DNA of 64,000 nt, taken from Parapristionchus giblindavisi (lineage: Eukaryota > Nematoda > Chromadorea > Rhabditida > Diplogasteridae). The DNA lies in NCBI GenBank assembly GCA_943737045.1, contig CALSFV010000012.1:1364001-1428000 (forward strand), in the 5' to 3' direction. This document shows positions 51,589 through 61,770 of this stretch, one piece after another. The notes under the pieces are model-generated. The model was not told the origin of the DNA. It saw only the letters and a list, made by a program, of their open reading frames with translations, and searched no databases. Both the position numbers and the translations under genes were made by a program. The first letter of the stretch is position 1; every line of letters begins with the position of its first letter.

Positions 51589-54339
51589 AGGTATTGTTTT
51601 GGTCTTATCAGAGTGAAAGCTACTTTTGTACTTATTGCATTGTGGAATCAATACAAGTTTACAGTTTGACATAAACTGAAGTGTAGATTATTCAGAATTT
51701 TTTGCTCTTTCACGTGGTATATGCTACGACAAGTTTCGATAAAACATTGACGTGTCACGAATTCTTTAATGCCAAAAATGCATAATTCAATTATGTTAAT
51801 TCGGCTGAGGTGGCCGTAGTTCAACATGGGAACGTGCAAAATACTCAGAATTTTTTGCTCTTTCGTTTGGTATATGACACGCTGGGTTTAGCAGAAAATT
51901 TTTCATGTCAGGTATTGTTTTGGTCTTATCAGAGTGAAAGCTACTTTTGTACTTATTGCATTGTGGAATCAACACAAGTTTACAGTTTGACATGAACTGA
52001 AGTGTAGATTATTCAGAATTTTTTGCTCTTTCGTTTGGTATATGACACGCTGGGTTTAGCAGAAAATTTTTCATGTCAGGTATTGTTTTGGTCTTATCAG
52101 AGTGAAAGCTACTTTTGTACTTATTGCATTGTGGAATCAACACAAGTTTACAGTTTGACATGAACTGAAGTGTAGGTTATTAAGAATTTTTTGCTCTTTC
52201 ACGTGGTATATGCCACGACCAGTTTCGATAAAACATTGACGTTTCACGAATTCTTTAATGCCAAAAATGCATAATTCAATTTTTTTAATTCGGCTGAGGT
52301 GGCCGTAGTTCAACATGGGAACGTGCAAAATACTCAGAATTTTTTGCTCTTTCGTTTGGTATATGACACGCTGGGTTTAGCAGAAAAATTTTCATGTCAG
52401 GTATTGTTTTGGTCTTATCAGAGTGAAAGCTACTTTTGTACTTATTGCATTGTGGAATCAACACAAGTTTACAGTTTGACATAAACTGAAGTGTAGATTA
52501 TTCAGAATTTTTTGCTCTTTCACGTGGTATATGCTACGACAAGCTTTGATAAAACATTGACGTGTCACGAATTCTTTAATGCCAAAAATGCATAATTCAA
52601 TTATGTTAATTCGGCTGAGGTGGCCGTAGTTCAACATGAGAACGTGCAAAATACTCAGAATTTTTTGCTCTTTCGTTTGGTATATGACACGCTGGGTTTA
52701 GCAGAAAATTTTTCATGTCAGGTATTGTTTTGGTCTTATCAGAGTGAAAGCTACTTTTGTACTTATTGCATTGTGGAATCAACACAAGTTTACAGTTTGA
52801 CATGAACTGAAGTGTAGATTATTCAGAATTTGTTGCTCTTTCGTTTGGTATATGACACGCTGGGTTTAGCAGAAAAGTTTTCATGTCAGGTATTGTTTTG
52901 GTCTTATCAGAGTGAAAGCTACTTTTGTACTTATTGCATTGTGGAATCAACACAAGTTTACAGTTTGACATGAACTGAAGTGTAGGTTATTAAGAATTTT
53001 TTGCTCTTTCACGTGGTATATGCCACGACCAGTTTCGATAAAACATTGACGTTTCACGAATTCTTTAATGCCAAAAATGCATAATTCAATTTTTTTAATT
53101 CGGCTGAGGTGGCCGTAGTTCAACATGGGAACGTGCAAAATACTCAGAATTTTTTGCTCTTTCGTTTGGTATATGACACGCTGGGTTTAGCAGAAAATTT
53201 TTCATGTCAGGTATTGTTTTGGTCTTATCAGAGTGAAAGCTACTTTTGTACTTATTGCATTGTGGAATCAACACAAGTTTACAGTTTGACATGAACTGAA
53301 GTGTAGATTATTCAGAATTTGTTGCTCTTTCGTTTGGTATATGACACGCTGGGTTTAGCAGAAAAGTTTTCATGTCAGGTATTGTTTTGGTCTTATCAGA
53401 GTGAAAGCTACTTTTGTACTTATTGCATTGTGGAATCAACACAAGTTTACAGTTTGACATGAACTGAAGTGTAGGTTATTAAGAATTTTTTGCTCTTTCA
53501 CGTGGTATATGCCACGACCAGTTTCGATAAAACATTGACGTTTCACGAATTCTTTAATGCCAAAAATGCATAATTCAATTTTTTTAATTCGGCTGAGGTG
53601 GCCGTAGTTCAACATGGGAACGTGCAAAATACTCAGAATTTTTTGCTCTTTCGTTTGGTATATGACACGCTGGGTTTAGCAGAAAAATTTTCATGTCAGG
53701 TATTGTTTTGGTCTTATCAGAGTGAAAGCTACTTTTGTACTTATTGCATTGTGGAATCAACACAAGTTTACAGTTTGACATAAACTGAAGTGTAGATTAT
53801 TCAGAATTTTTTGCTCTTTCACGTGGTATATGCTACGACAAGCTTTGATAAAACATTGACGTGTCACGAATTCTTTAATGCCAAAAATGCATAATTCAAT
53901 TATGTTAATTCGGCTGAGGTGGCCGTAGTTCAACATGAGAACGTGCAAAATACTCAGAATTTTTTGCTCTTTCGTTTGGTATATGACACGCTGGGTTTAG
54001 CAGAAAAGTTTTCATGTCAGGTATTGTTTTGGTCTTATCAGAGTGAAAGCTACTTTTGTACTTATTGCATTGTGGAATCAACACAAGTTTACAGTTTGAC
54101 ATGAACTGAAGTGTAGGTTATTAAGAATTTTTTGCTCTTTCACGTGGTATATGCCACGACAAGTTTCGATAAAACATTGACGTTTCACGAATTCTTTAAT
54201 GCCAAAAATGCGTAATTCAATTTTTGTAATTCGGCTGAGGTGGCCGTAGTTCAACATGGGAACGTGCAAAATACTCAGAATTTTTTGCTCTTTCGTTTGG
54301 TATATGACACGCTGGGTTTAGCAGAAAATTTTTCATGTC
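51589..54339. repeat. Satellite spacer between RTE copies 5 and 6 (2751 bp)
   Basis: Seven B monomers and ten A equivalents. It equals the 1941-bp spacer type plus one extra 810-bp module, and GAATTTGTTGCTC occurs twice (near 52827 and 53316). RTE plus spacer is 3957 bp. Confidence 0.93.
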
Positions 54340-55545
54340 GTAACCCCTATCATATTGACTATTTTTGGATAGCCCTGACAGTGCCGGAGAAGATTTCTTT
54401 TTTTTTTCATTTATAACACATTTATCAAGAGTTGGCATAGACAAGGGCTCTGATGTGCATGGAATTCCAATTCTTGCACTTAGCTTCGCTTTGAAAGTTG
54501 CATCCAACAGTCTTCCGAAAGAGGTCGCTCCATCTTGTGGGAGGTCTCCCTTTTCTTCTCCTGCATCGAGGAAACCATTCGATCACTGATCGGCTCCACT
54601 TCGGGCACTCATCATTAGCGAGTTTGTGCACCCAGAACCACTTCCTCTTCAGCGCCGTACGAACGAAATCCTGAACAAGAGTCAAGTCCCGCAACCGCTC
54701 ATTAGGGACACGATCGAGTACAGTGCAGCCTACCATCCAACGCTCCATTTTTCTTTGAGCCACGGCTAATCGATTCATTTGTGCTTTATTCAGTGCCCAG
54801 CTCTCACAACCATATAATACCGCAGGTAATATACACCCATTGAATAGTTTGCGTTTATGTGCCATTGGGATAGCCTTATTAACCATAAATGCCCTATGTT
54901 TATGAAATGCCCCAAACCCCGCTTGAATCCGACGCCCAATTTCCCCGTCCTCCTTACCTGTTATGCTAATTGAAGCTCCCAAGTATACCACTTTTTCTAC
55001 CAATTTTACAACCCTGCCTGCTACGCTAACTGTTCTAGGAATGGGCTTGGAAGTCATCCCTATTGTTTTATCCCCATTAAGAACCAGCCCAACCTTTCCC
55101 AGTTCCCTCTCAAGCTCCTTGGCCATAGCTTGAATTTGTCTCTCATCATGAGAGATTAGAACAGCATCATCGGCAAATAGGATATGAGAGAGGAAACGCC
55201 CGTTTACATTAATACCCTTATGAGACCAATTAAGATTACGAAAAGCCATATTGAGAACTGCTGTAAACAGTCTCGGTGATAAACAATCCCCTTGTCTAAC
55301 CCCTTTGCCAACCTTTATTTCCACTTCTTTCCCGTTGACAACCACCACATTTTTGCTACCCTGAGTCAGCCCAGCCAGAAAAGTCACCACTTCAGATGGA
55401 ATACCCTCCAATTCCACTGCTCTGAACACAGCTCCTGTGAAAACACTGTCAAAGGCTTTAGATATATCCACAAAAAGCAGATAAATCGGCAGCCTATAAT
55501 CGACACAGTATGCTATGACAGATTTCAGTGTATGGATAGCATCCC
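54340..55545 (-). mobile_element. RTE-like fragment, copy 6
   Basis: A 1206-bp copy with the same breakpoints and the TTTC-T10 tail version shared with copies 4 and 8. Confidence 0.92.
54425..55545 (-). pseudogene. 5'-truncated RTE-like RT ORF, copy 6
   Basis: Open frame; the product of the VDISK-to-stop segment is identical to copy 1. Confidence 0.9.
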
Positions 55546-57486
55546 AGGTATTGTTTTGGTCTTATCAGAGTGAAAGCTACTTTTGTACTTATTGCATTGT
55601 GGAATCAATACAAGTTTACAGTTTGACATAAACTGAAGTGTAGATTATTCAGAATTTTTTGCTCTTTCACGTGGTATATGCTACGACAAGTTTCGATAAA
55701 ACATTGACGTGTCACGAATTCTTTAATGCCAAAAATGCATAATTCAATTATGTTAATTCGGCTGAGGTGGCCGTAGTTCAACATGGGAACGTGCAAAATA
55801 CTCAGAATTTTTTGCTCTTTCGTTTGGTATATGACACGCTGGGTTTAGCAGAAAATTTTTCATGTCAGGTATTGTTTTGGTCTTATCAGAGTGAAAGCTA
55901 CTTTTGTACTTATTGCATTGTGGAATCAACACAAGTTTACAGTTTGACATGAACTGAAGTGTAGATTATTCAGAATTTTTTGCTCTTTCGTTTGGTATAT
56001 GACACGCTGGGTTTAGCAGAAAATTTTTCATGTCAGGAATTGTTTTGGTCTTATCAGAGTGAAAGCTACTTTTGTACTTATTGCATTGTGGAATCAACAC
56101 AAGTTTACAGTTTGACATGAACTGAAGTGTAGGTTATTAAGAATTTTTTGCTCTTTCACGTGGTATATGCCACGACCAGTTTCGATAAAACATTGACGTT
56201 TCACGAATTCTTTAATGCCAAAAATGCATAATTCAATTTTTTTAATTCGGCTGAGGTGGCCGTAGTTCAACATGAGAACGTGCAAAATACTCAGAATTTT
56301 TTGCTCTTTCGTTTGGTATATGACACGCTGGGTTTAGCAGAAAATTTTTCATGTCAGGTATTGTTTTGGTCTTATCAGAGTGAAAGCTACTTTTGTACTT
56401 ATTGCATTGTGGAATCAACACAAGTTTACAGTTTGACATGAACTGAAGTGTAGATTATTCAGAATTTGTTGCTCTTTCGTTTGGTATATGACACGCTGGG
56501 TTTAGCAGAAAAGTTTTCATGTCAGGTATTGTTTTGGTCTTATCAGAGTGAAAGCTACTTTTGTACTTATTGCATTGTGGAATCAACACAAGTTTACAGT
56601 TTGACATGAACTGAAGTGTAGGTTATTAAGAATTTTTTGCTCTTTCACGTGGTATATGCCACGACCAGTTTCGATAAAACATTGACGTTTCACGAATTCT
56701 TTAATGCCAAAAATGCATAATTCAATTTTTTTAATTCGGCTGAGGTGGCCGTAGTTCAACATGGGAACGTGCAAAATACTCAGAATTTTTTGCTCTTTCG
56801 TTTGGTATATGACACGCTGGGTTTAGCAGAAAAATTTTCATGTCAGGTATTGTTTTGGTCTTATCAGAGTGAAAGCTACTTTTGTACTTATTGCATTGTG
56901 GAATCAACACAAGTTTACAGTTTGACATAAACTGAAGTGTAGATTATTCAGAATTTTTTGCTCTTTCACGTGGTATATGCTACGACAAGCTTTGATAAAA
57001 CATTGACGTGTCACGAATTCTTTAATGCCAAAAATGCATAATTCAATTATGTTAATTCGGCTGAGGTGGCCGTAGTTCAACATGAGAACGTGCAAAATAC
57101 TCAGAATTTTTTGCTCTTTCGTTTGGTATATGACACGCTGGGTTTAGCAGAAAAGTTTTCATGTCAGGTATTGTTTTGGTCTTATCAGAGTGAAAGCTAC
57201 TTTTGTACTTATTGCATTGTGGAATCAACACAAGTTTACAGTTTGACATGAACTGAAGTGTAGGTTATTAAGTATTTTTTGCTCTTTCACGTGGTATATG
57301 CCACGACAAGTTTCGATAAAACATTGACGTTTCACGAATTCTTTAATGCCAAAAATGCGTAATTCAATTTTTGTAATTCGGCTGAGGTGGCCGTAGTTCA
57401 ACATGGGAACGTGCAAAATACTCAGAATTTTTTGCTCTTTCGTCTGGTATATGACACGCTGGGTTTAGCAGAAAATTTTTCATGTC
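55546..57486. repeat. Satellite spacer between RTE copies 6 and 7 (1941 bp)
   Basis: Five B monomers and seven A equivalents, the same length as the spacer at 48442-50382. The second B (56133-56285) combines a B-II body with the CATGAGAACG end typical of B-I. TCAGGAATTG near 56036 is a private change. Confidence 0.93.
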
Positions 57487-58692
57487 GTAACCCCTATCAT
57501 ATTGACTATTTTTGGATAGCCCTGACAGTGCCGGAGAAGATTTCATTTTTTTTTCATTTATAACACATTTATCAAGAGTTGGCATAGACAAGGGCTCTGA
57601 TGTGCATGGAATTCCAATTCTTGCACTTAGCTTCGCTTTGAAAGTTGCATCCAACAGTCTTCCGAAAGAGGTCGCTCCATCTTGTGGGAGGTCTCCCTTT
57701 TCTTCTCCTGCATCGAGGAAACCATTCGATCACTGATCGGCTCCACTTCGGGCACTCATCATTAGCGAGTTTGTGCACCCAGAACCACTTCCTCTTCAGC
57801 GCCGTACGAACGAAATCCTGAACAAGAGTCAAGTCCCGCAACCGCTCATTAGGGACACGATCGAGTACAGTGCAGCCTACCATCCAACGCTCCATTTTTC
57901 TTTGAGCCACGGCTAATCGATTCATTTGTGCTTTATTCAGTGCCCAGCTCTCACAACCATATAATACCGCAGGTAATATACACCCATTGAATAGTTTGCG
58001 TTTATGTGCCATTGGGATAGCCTTATTAATCATAAATGCCCTATGTTTATGAAATGCCCCAAACCCCGCTTGAATCCGACGCCCAATTTCCCCGTCCTCC
58101 TTACCTGTTATGCTAATTGAAGCTCCCAAGTATACCACTTTTTCTACCAATTTTACAACCCTGCCTGCTACGCTAACTGTTCTAGGAATGGGCTTGGAAG
58201 TCATCCCTATTGTTTTATCCCCATTAAGAACCAGCCCAACCTTTCCCAGTTCCCTCTCAAGCTCCTTGGCCATAGCTTGAATTTGTCTCTCATCATGAGA
58301 GATTAGAACAGCATCATCGGCAAATAGGATATGAGAGAGGAAACGCCCGTTTACATTAATACCCTTATGAGACCAATTAAGATTACGAAAAGCCATATTG
58401 AGAACTGCTGTAAACAGTCTCGGTGATAAACAATCCCCTTGTCTAACCCCTTTGCCAACCTTTATTTCCACTTCTTTCCCGTTGACAACCACCACATTTT
58501 TGCTACCCTGAGTCAGCCCAGCCAGAAAAGTCACCACTTCAGATGGAATACCCTCCAATTCCACTGCTCTGAACACAGCTCCTGTGAAAACACTGTCAAA
58601 GGCTTTAGATATATCCACAAAAAGCAGATAAATCGGCAGCCTATAATCGACACAGTATGCTATGACAGATTTCAGTGTATGGATAGCATCCC
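57487..58692 (-). mobile_element. RTE-like fragment, copy 7
   Basis: A 1206-bp copy with the same breakpoints. Its private change is ATTAATCATAAATG near 58026, where other copies have ATTAACCATAAATG. Confidence 0.92.
57572..58692 (-). pseudogene. 5'-truncated RTE-like RT ORF, copy 7
   Basis: Open frame with one conservative missense difference from copy 1 (residue 197, V to I, in FMVNKAIP). Confidence 0.9.
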
Positions 58693-59334
58693 AGGTATTG
58701 TTTTGGTCTTATCAGAGTGAAAGCTACTTTTGTACTTATTGCATTGTGGAATCAATACAAGTTTACAGTTTGACATAAACTGAAGTGTAGATTATTCAGA
58801 ATTTTTTGCTCTTTCACGTGGTATATGCTACGACAAGCTTTGATAAAACATTGACGTGTCACGAATTCTTTAATGCCAAAAATGCATAATTCAATTATGT
58901 TAATTCGGCTGAGGTGGCCGTAGTTCAACATGAGAACGTGCAAAATACTCAGAATTTTTTGCTCTTTCGTTTGGTATATGACACGCTGGGTTTAGCAGAA
59001 AAGTTTTCATGTCAGGTATTGTTTTGGTCTTATCAGAGTGAAAGCTACTTTTGTACTTATTGCATTGTGGAATCAACACAAGTTTACAGTTTGACATGAA
59101 CTGAAGTGTAGGTTATTAAGAATTTTTTGCTCTTTCACGTGGTATATGCCACGACAAGTTTCGATAAAACATTGACGTTTCACGAATTCTTTAATGCCAA
59201 AAATGCGTAATTCAATTTTTGTAATTCGGCTGAGGTGGCCGTAGTTCAACATGGGAACGTGCAAAATACTCAGAATTTTTTGCTCTTTCGTTTGGTATAT
59301 GACACGCTGGGTTTAGCAGAAAATTTTTCATGTC
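58693..59334. repeat. Satellite spacer between RTE copies 7 and 8 (642 bp)
   Basis: Two dimer equivalents: a B-I with AAGCTT, then a B with GCGTAATTCAATTTTTGTAA next to the insertion. RTE plus spacer is 1848 bp. Confidence 0.94.
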
Positions 59335-60541
59335 GTAACCCCTATCATATTGACTATTTTTGGATAGCCCTGACAGTGCCGGAGAAGATTTCTTTTTTTT
59401 TTCATTTATAACACATTTATCAAGAGTTGGCATAGACAAGGGCTCTGATGTGCATGGAATTCCAATTCTTGCACTTAGCTTCGCTTTGAAAGTTGCATCC
59501 AACAGTCTTCCGAAAGAGGTCGCTCCATCTTGTGGGAGGTCTCCCTTTTCTTCTCCTGCATCGAGGAAACCATTCGATCACTGATCGGCTCCACTTCGGG
59601 CACTCATCATTAGCGAGTTTGTGCACCCAGAACCACTTCCTCTTCAGCGCCGTATGAACGAAATCCTGAACAAGAGTCAAGTCCCGCAACCGCTCATTAG
59701 GGACACGATCGAGTACAGTGCAGCCTACCATCCAACGCTCCATTTTTTCTTTGAGCCACGGCTAATCGATTCATTTGTGCTTTATTCAGTGCCCAGCTCT
59801 CACAACCATATAATACCGCAGGTAATATACACCCATTGAATAGTTTGCGTTTATGTGCCATTGGGATAGCCTTATTAACCATAAATGCCCTATGTTTATG
59901 AAATGCCCCAAACCCCGCTTGAATCCGACGCCCAATTTCCCCGTCCTCCTTACCTGTTATGCTAATTGAAGCTCCCAAGTATACCACTTTTTCTACCAAT
60001 TTTACAACCCTGCCTGCTACGCTAACTGTTCTAGGAATGGGCTTGGAAGTCATCCCTATTGTTTTATCCCCATTAAGAACCAGCCCAACCTTTCCCAGTT
60101 CCCTCTCAAGCTCCTTGGCCATAGCTTGAATTTGTCTCTCATCATGAGAGATTAGAACAGCATCATCGGCAAATAGGATATGAGAGAGGAAACGCCCGTT
60201 TACATTAATACCCTTATGAGACCAATTAAGATTACGAAAAGCCATATTGAGAACTGCTGTAAACAGTCTCGGTGATAAACAATCCCCTTGTCTAACCCCT
60301 TTGCCAACCTTTATTTCCACTTCTTTCCCGTTGACAACCACCACATTTTTGCTACCCTGAGTCAGCCCAGCCAGAAAAGTCACCACTTCAGATGGAATAC
60401 CCTCCAATTCCACTGCTCTGAACACAGCTCCTGTGAAAACACTGTCAAAGGCTTTAGATATATCCACAAAAAGCAGATAAATCGGCAGCCTATAATCGAC
60501 ACAGTTTGCTAGGACAGATTTCAGTGTATGGATAGCATCCC
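59335..60541 (-). mobile_element. RTE-like fragment, copy 8 (array-edge copy)
   Basis: A 1207-bp copy with the same breakpoints. This is the most diverged copy: one extra T in the run at 59743-59748, CGTATGAACG near 59651 instead of CGTACGAACG, and ACAGTTTGCTAGGACAG near 60500 instead of ACAGTATGCTATGACAG. Confidence 0.92.
59420..60541 (-). pseudogene. 5'-truncated and frameshifted RTE-like RT ORF, copy 8
   Basis: The extra T at 59743-59748 shifts the frame at about residue 241 (before ERWMVG). The upstream part, including motifs A, B and C, ends about 15 residues later in an altered frame. The GRPPTRWSD end survives only as a separate 107-residue frame (59420-59743). A missense R to H also occurs (FVRTALK to FVHTALK). 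It is the only copy of the eight with a broken frame. Confidence 0.92.
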
Positions 60542-61092
60542 AGGTATTGTTTTGGTCTTATCAGAGTGAAAGCTACTTTTGTACTTATTGCATTGTGGAA
60601 TCAATACAAGTTTACAGTTTGACATAAACTGAAGTGTAGATTATTCAGAATTTTTTGCTCTTTCACGTGGTATATGCTACGACAAGTTTCGATAAAACAT
60701 TGACGTGTCACGAATTCTTTAATGCCAAAAATGCATAATTCAATTATGTTAATTTGGCTGAGGTGGCCGTAGTTCAACATCGGAACGTGCAAAATACTCA
60801 GAATTTGTTGCTCTTTCGTTTGGTATATGACACGCTGGGTTTAGCAGAAAATTTTTCATGTCAGGTATTGTTTTGGTCTTATCATAGTGAAAGCTAGTTT
60901 TGTACTTATTGCATTGTGGAATCAACACAAGTTTACAGTTTGACATGAACTGAAGTGTAGATTATTCAAAATTTTTTGCTCTTTCGTTTGGTATATGCTA
61001 CGACAAGTTTCGATAAAACATTGACGTGTCACGAATTCTTTAATGCCAAAAATGCATAATTCAATTATGTTAATTCGGCCGAGGTGGCCGTA
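60542..61092. repeat. Right end of the satellite array, with decayed terminal monomers
   Basis: It contains the rest of the interrupted A, a B-I (60640-60792), an A (60793-60960) and a last partial hybrid (60961-61092, A head on a B-I body, 132 of 153 bp). These monomers have many private changes: AATTTGGCTG, CATCGGAACG, TTATCATAGTG, AGCTAGTTTTG, AATTCGGCCGAGG. The match stops after GGTGGCCGTA. Confidence 0.92.
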
Positions 61093-61129
61093 AGTAGTAT
61101 AGTTTGCTTTGGCTGTCATATTTACCGCA

Positions 61130-61195
61130 CTCATTAATTATGCATACATCAAAGGATGCCGACAAAGATCAAAGGATGCCGCCTCATTAATTATG
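61130..61195. repeat. Short direct repeats just outside the satellite
   Basis: ATCAAAGGATGCCG occurs at 61148-61161 and 61168-61181 (20-bp period). The flanking CTCATTAATTATG occurs at 61130-61142 and 61183-61195. The nested arrangement looks like a local duplication at the array boundary. No function is evident. Confidence 0.8.
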
Positions 61196-61203
61196 GACAA
61201 GTT

Positions 61204-61220
61204 TCACGCCTCAGGTGTGA
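61204..61220. promoter_or_regulatory. Candidate T-box-like palindrome 1
   Basis: TCACGCCTCAGGTGTGA: two inverted half-sites separated by one base. It is one substitution plus one inserted base from the Brachyury-type palindrome TCACACCTAGGTGTGA. Flanking TT and AA extend the dyad. This is sequence resemblance only, and no gene is visible nearby. Confidence 0.35.
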
Positions 61221-61280
61221 AAATGATTAATGACTCTCGCCTCCCCCTATGCTTTCAAAATTAGGTGTGAAAGTTCATTA

Positions 61281-61297
61281 TCACGCCTTAGGTGTCA
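61281..61297. promoter_or_regulatory. Candidate T-box-like palindrome 2
   Basis: TCACGCCTTAGGTGTCA: same layout as the palindrome at 61204-61220, 77 bp away, with one more departure (GTGTCA). It belongs to the same degenerate tandem repeat, so the two are not independent. Confidence 0.3.
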
Positions 61298-61514
61298 AAA
61301 TGATTAATGACTCTTGCCTCTCTCTACGCTGTCAACAATAAGTGTGAAATTGATGCGGCACGTTTGAGGTGTGAAAATGATACGGCACGTTTGAGGTGTG
61401 AAATTAGGGAGAGGCGCGTCTAAGGTGTGAAAACGAGGTGGCATCTCATAAAGTGGCATCACATATTGAGGTTGCATAATTAATGAGCACAATATAATGA
61501 CAACCAAAACGAAG

Positions 61515-61562
61515 AATGATAAGATAAATGATAAGATGAATGATAAGATAAATGATAAAATC
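61515..61562. repeat. 12-bp minisatellite, four units
   Basis: Units AATGATAAGATA, AATGATAAGATG, AATGATAAGATA and AATGATAAAATC in tandem. Each carries GATAAGAT-type cores except the last. This is probably simple-sequence expansion. Confidence 0.9.
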
Positions 61563-61567
61563 AATAA

Positions 61568-61770
61568 ACAATAATCAATCAGAATGATGAGTTCAAGTGA
61601 TAATCACAATGATCAAATGAAAAGATCACCCCAATCGATTAATTGTGGTGATCGATATGGAACTAACCTGGAGCACGACCGCATGCGGCAGATGACGGAC
61701 GATAGACTGACTGTTTTGGGGGCGGAGTCTCCTCCCACAGTGCACAATCTCTACCGTCTCTTCATCTCTC
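61568..61770. repeat. Diverged duplicated module, copy 1
   Basis: This aligns in order with 62843-63045: ACAATAATCAATCAGA, then GATCAAATGA, TGTGGTGATC, ACTAACC-GGA, ACGACCG, and GTCTC followed by a C/T-rich stretch. Many substitutions and small indels separate the copies, so the duplication is old compared with the satellite. No coding potential is seen. Confidence 0.75.

Larger units (their letters stand above)
61204..61450. repeat. Degenerate tandem repeat of AGGTGTGAA motifs
   Basis: Seven motif copies start at 61213, 61263, 61290 (AGGTGTCAAA), 61340 (AAGTGTGAAA), 61367, 61394 and 61423. Spacings are 50, 27, 50, 27, 27 and 29 bp, so the block is a degenerate repeat with 77-bp (50+27) and 27-bp registers. 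AGGTGTGA is the known T-box half-site. Whether any factor binds here is inference. Confidence 0.8.

Noticed and set aside
61281..61296. CGCCTTAGG as a nematode telomere repeat (TTAGGC)
   Set aside because: Only an isolated partial match with no tandem run; it belongs to the AGGTGTGAA repeat.
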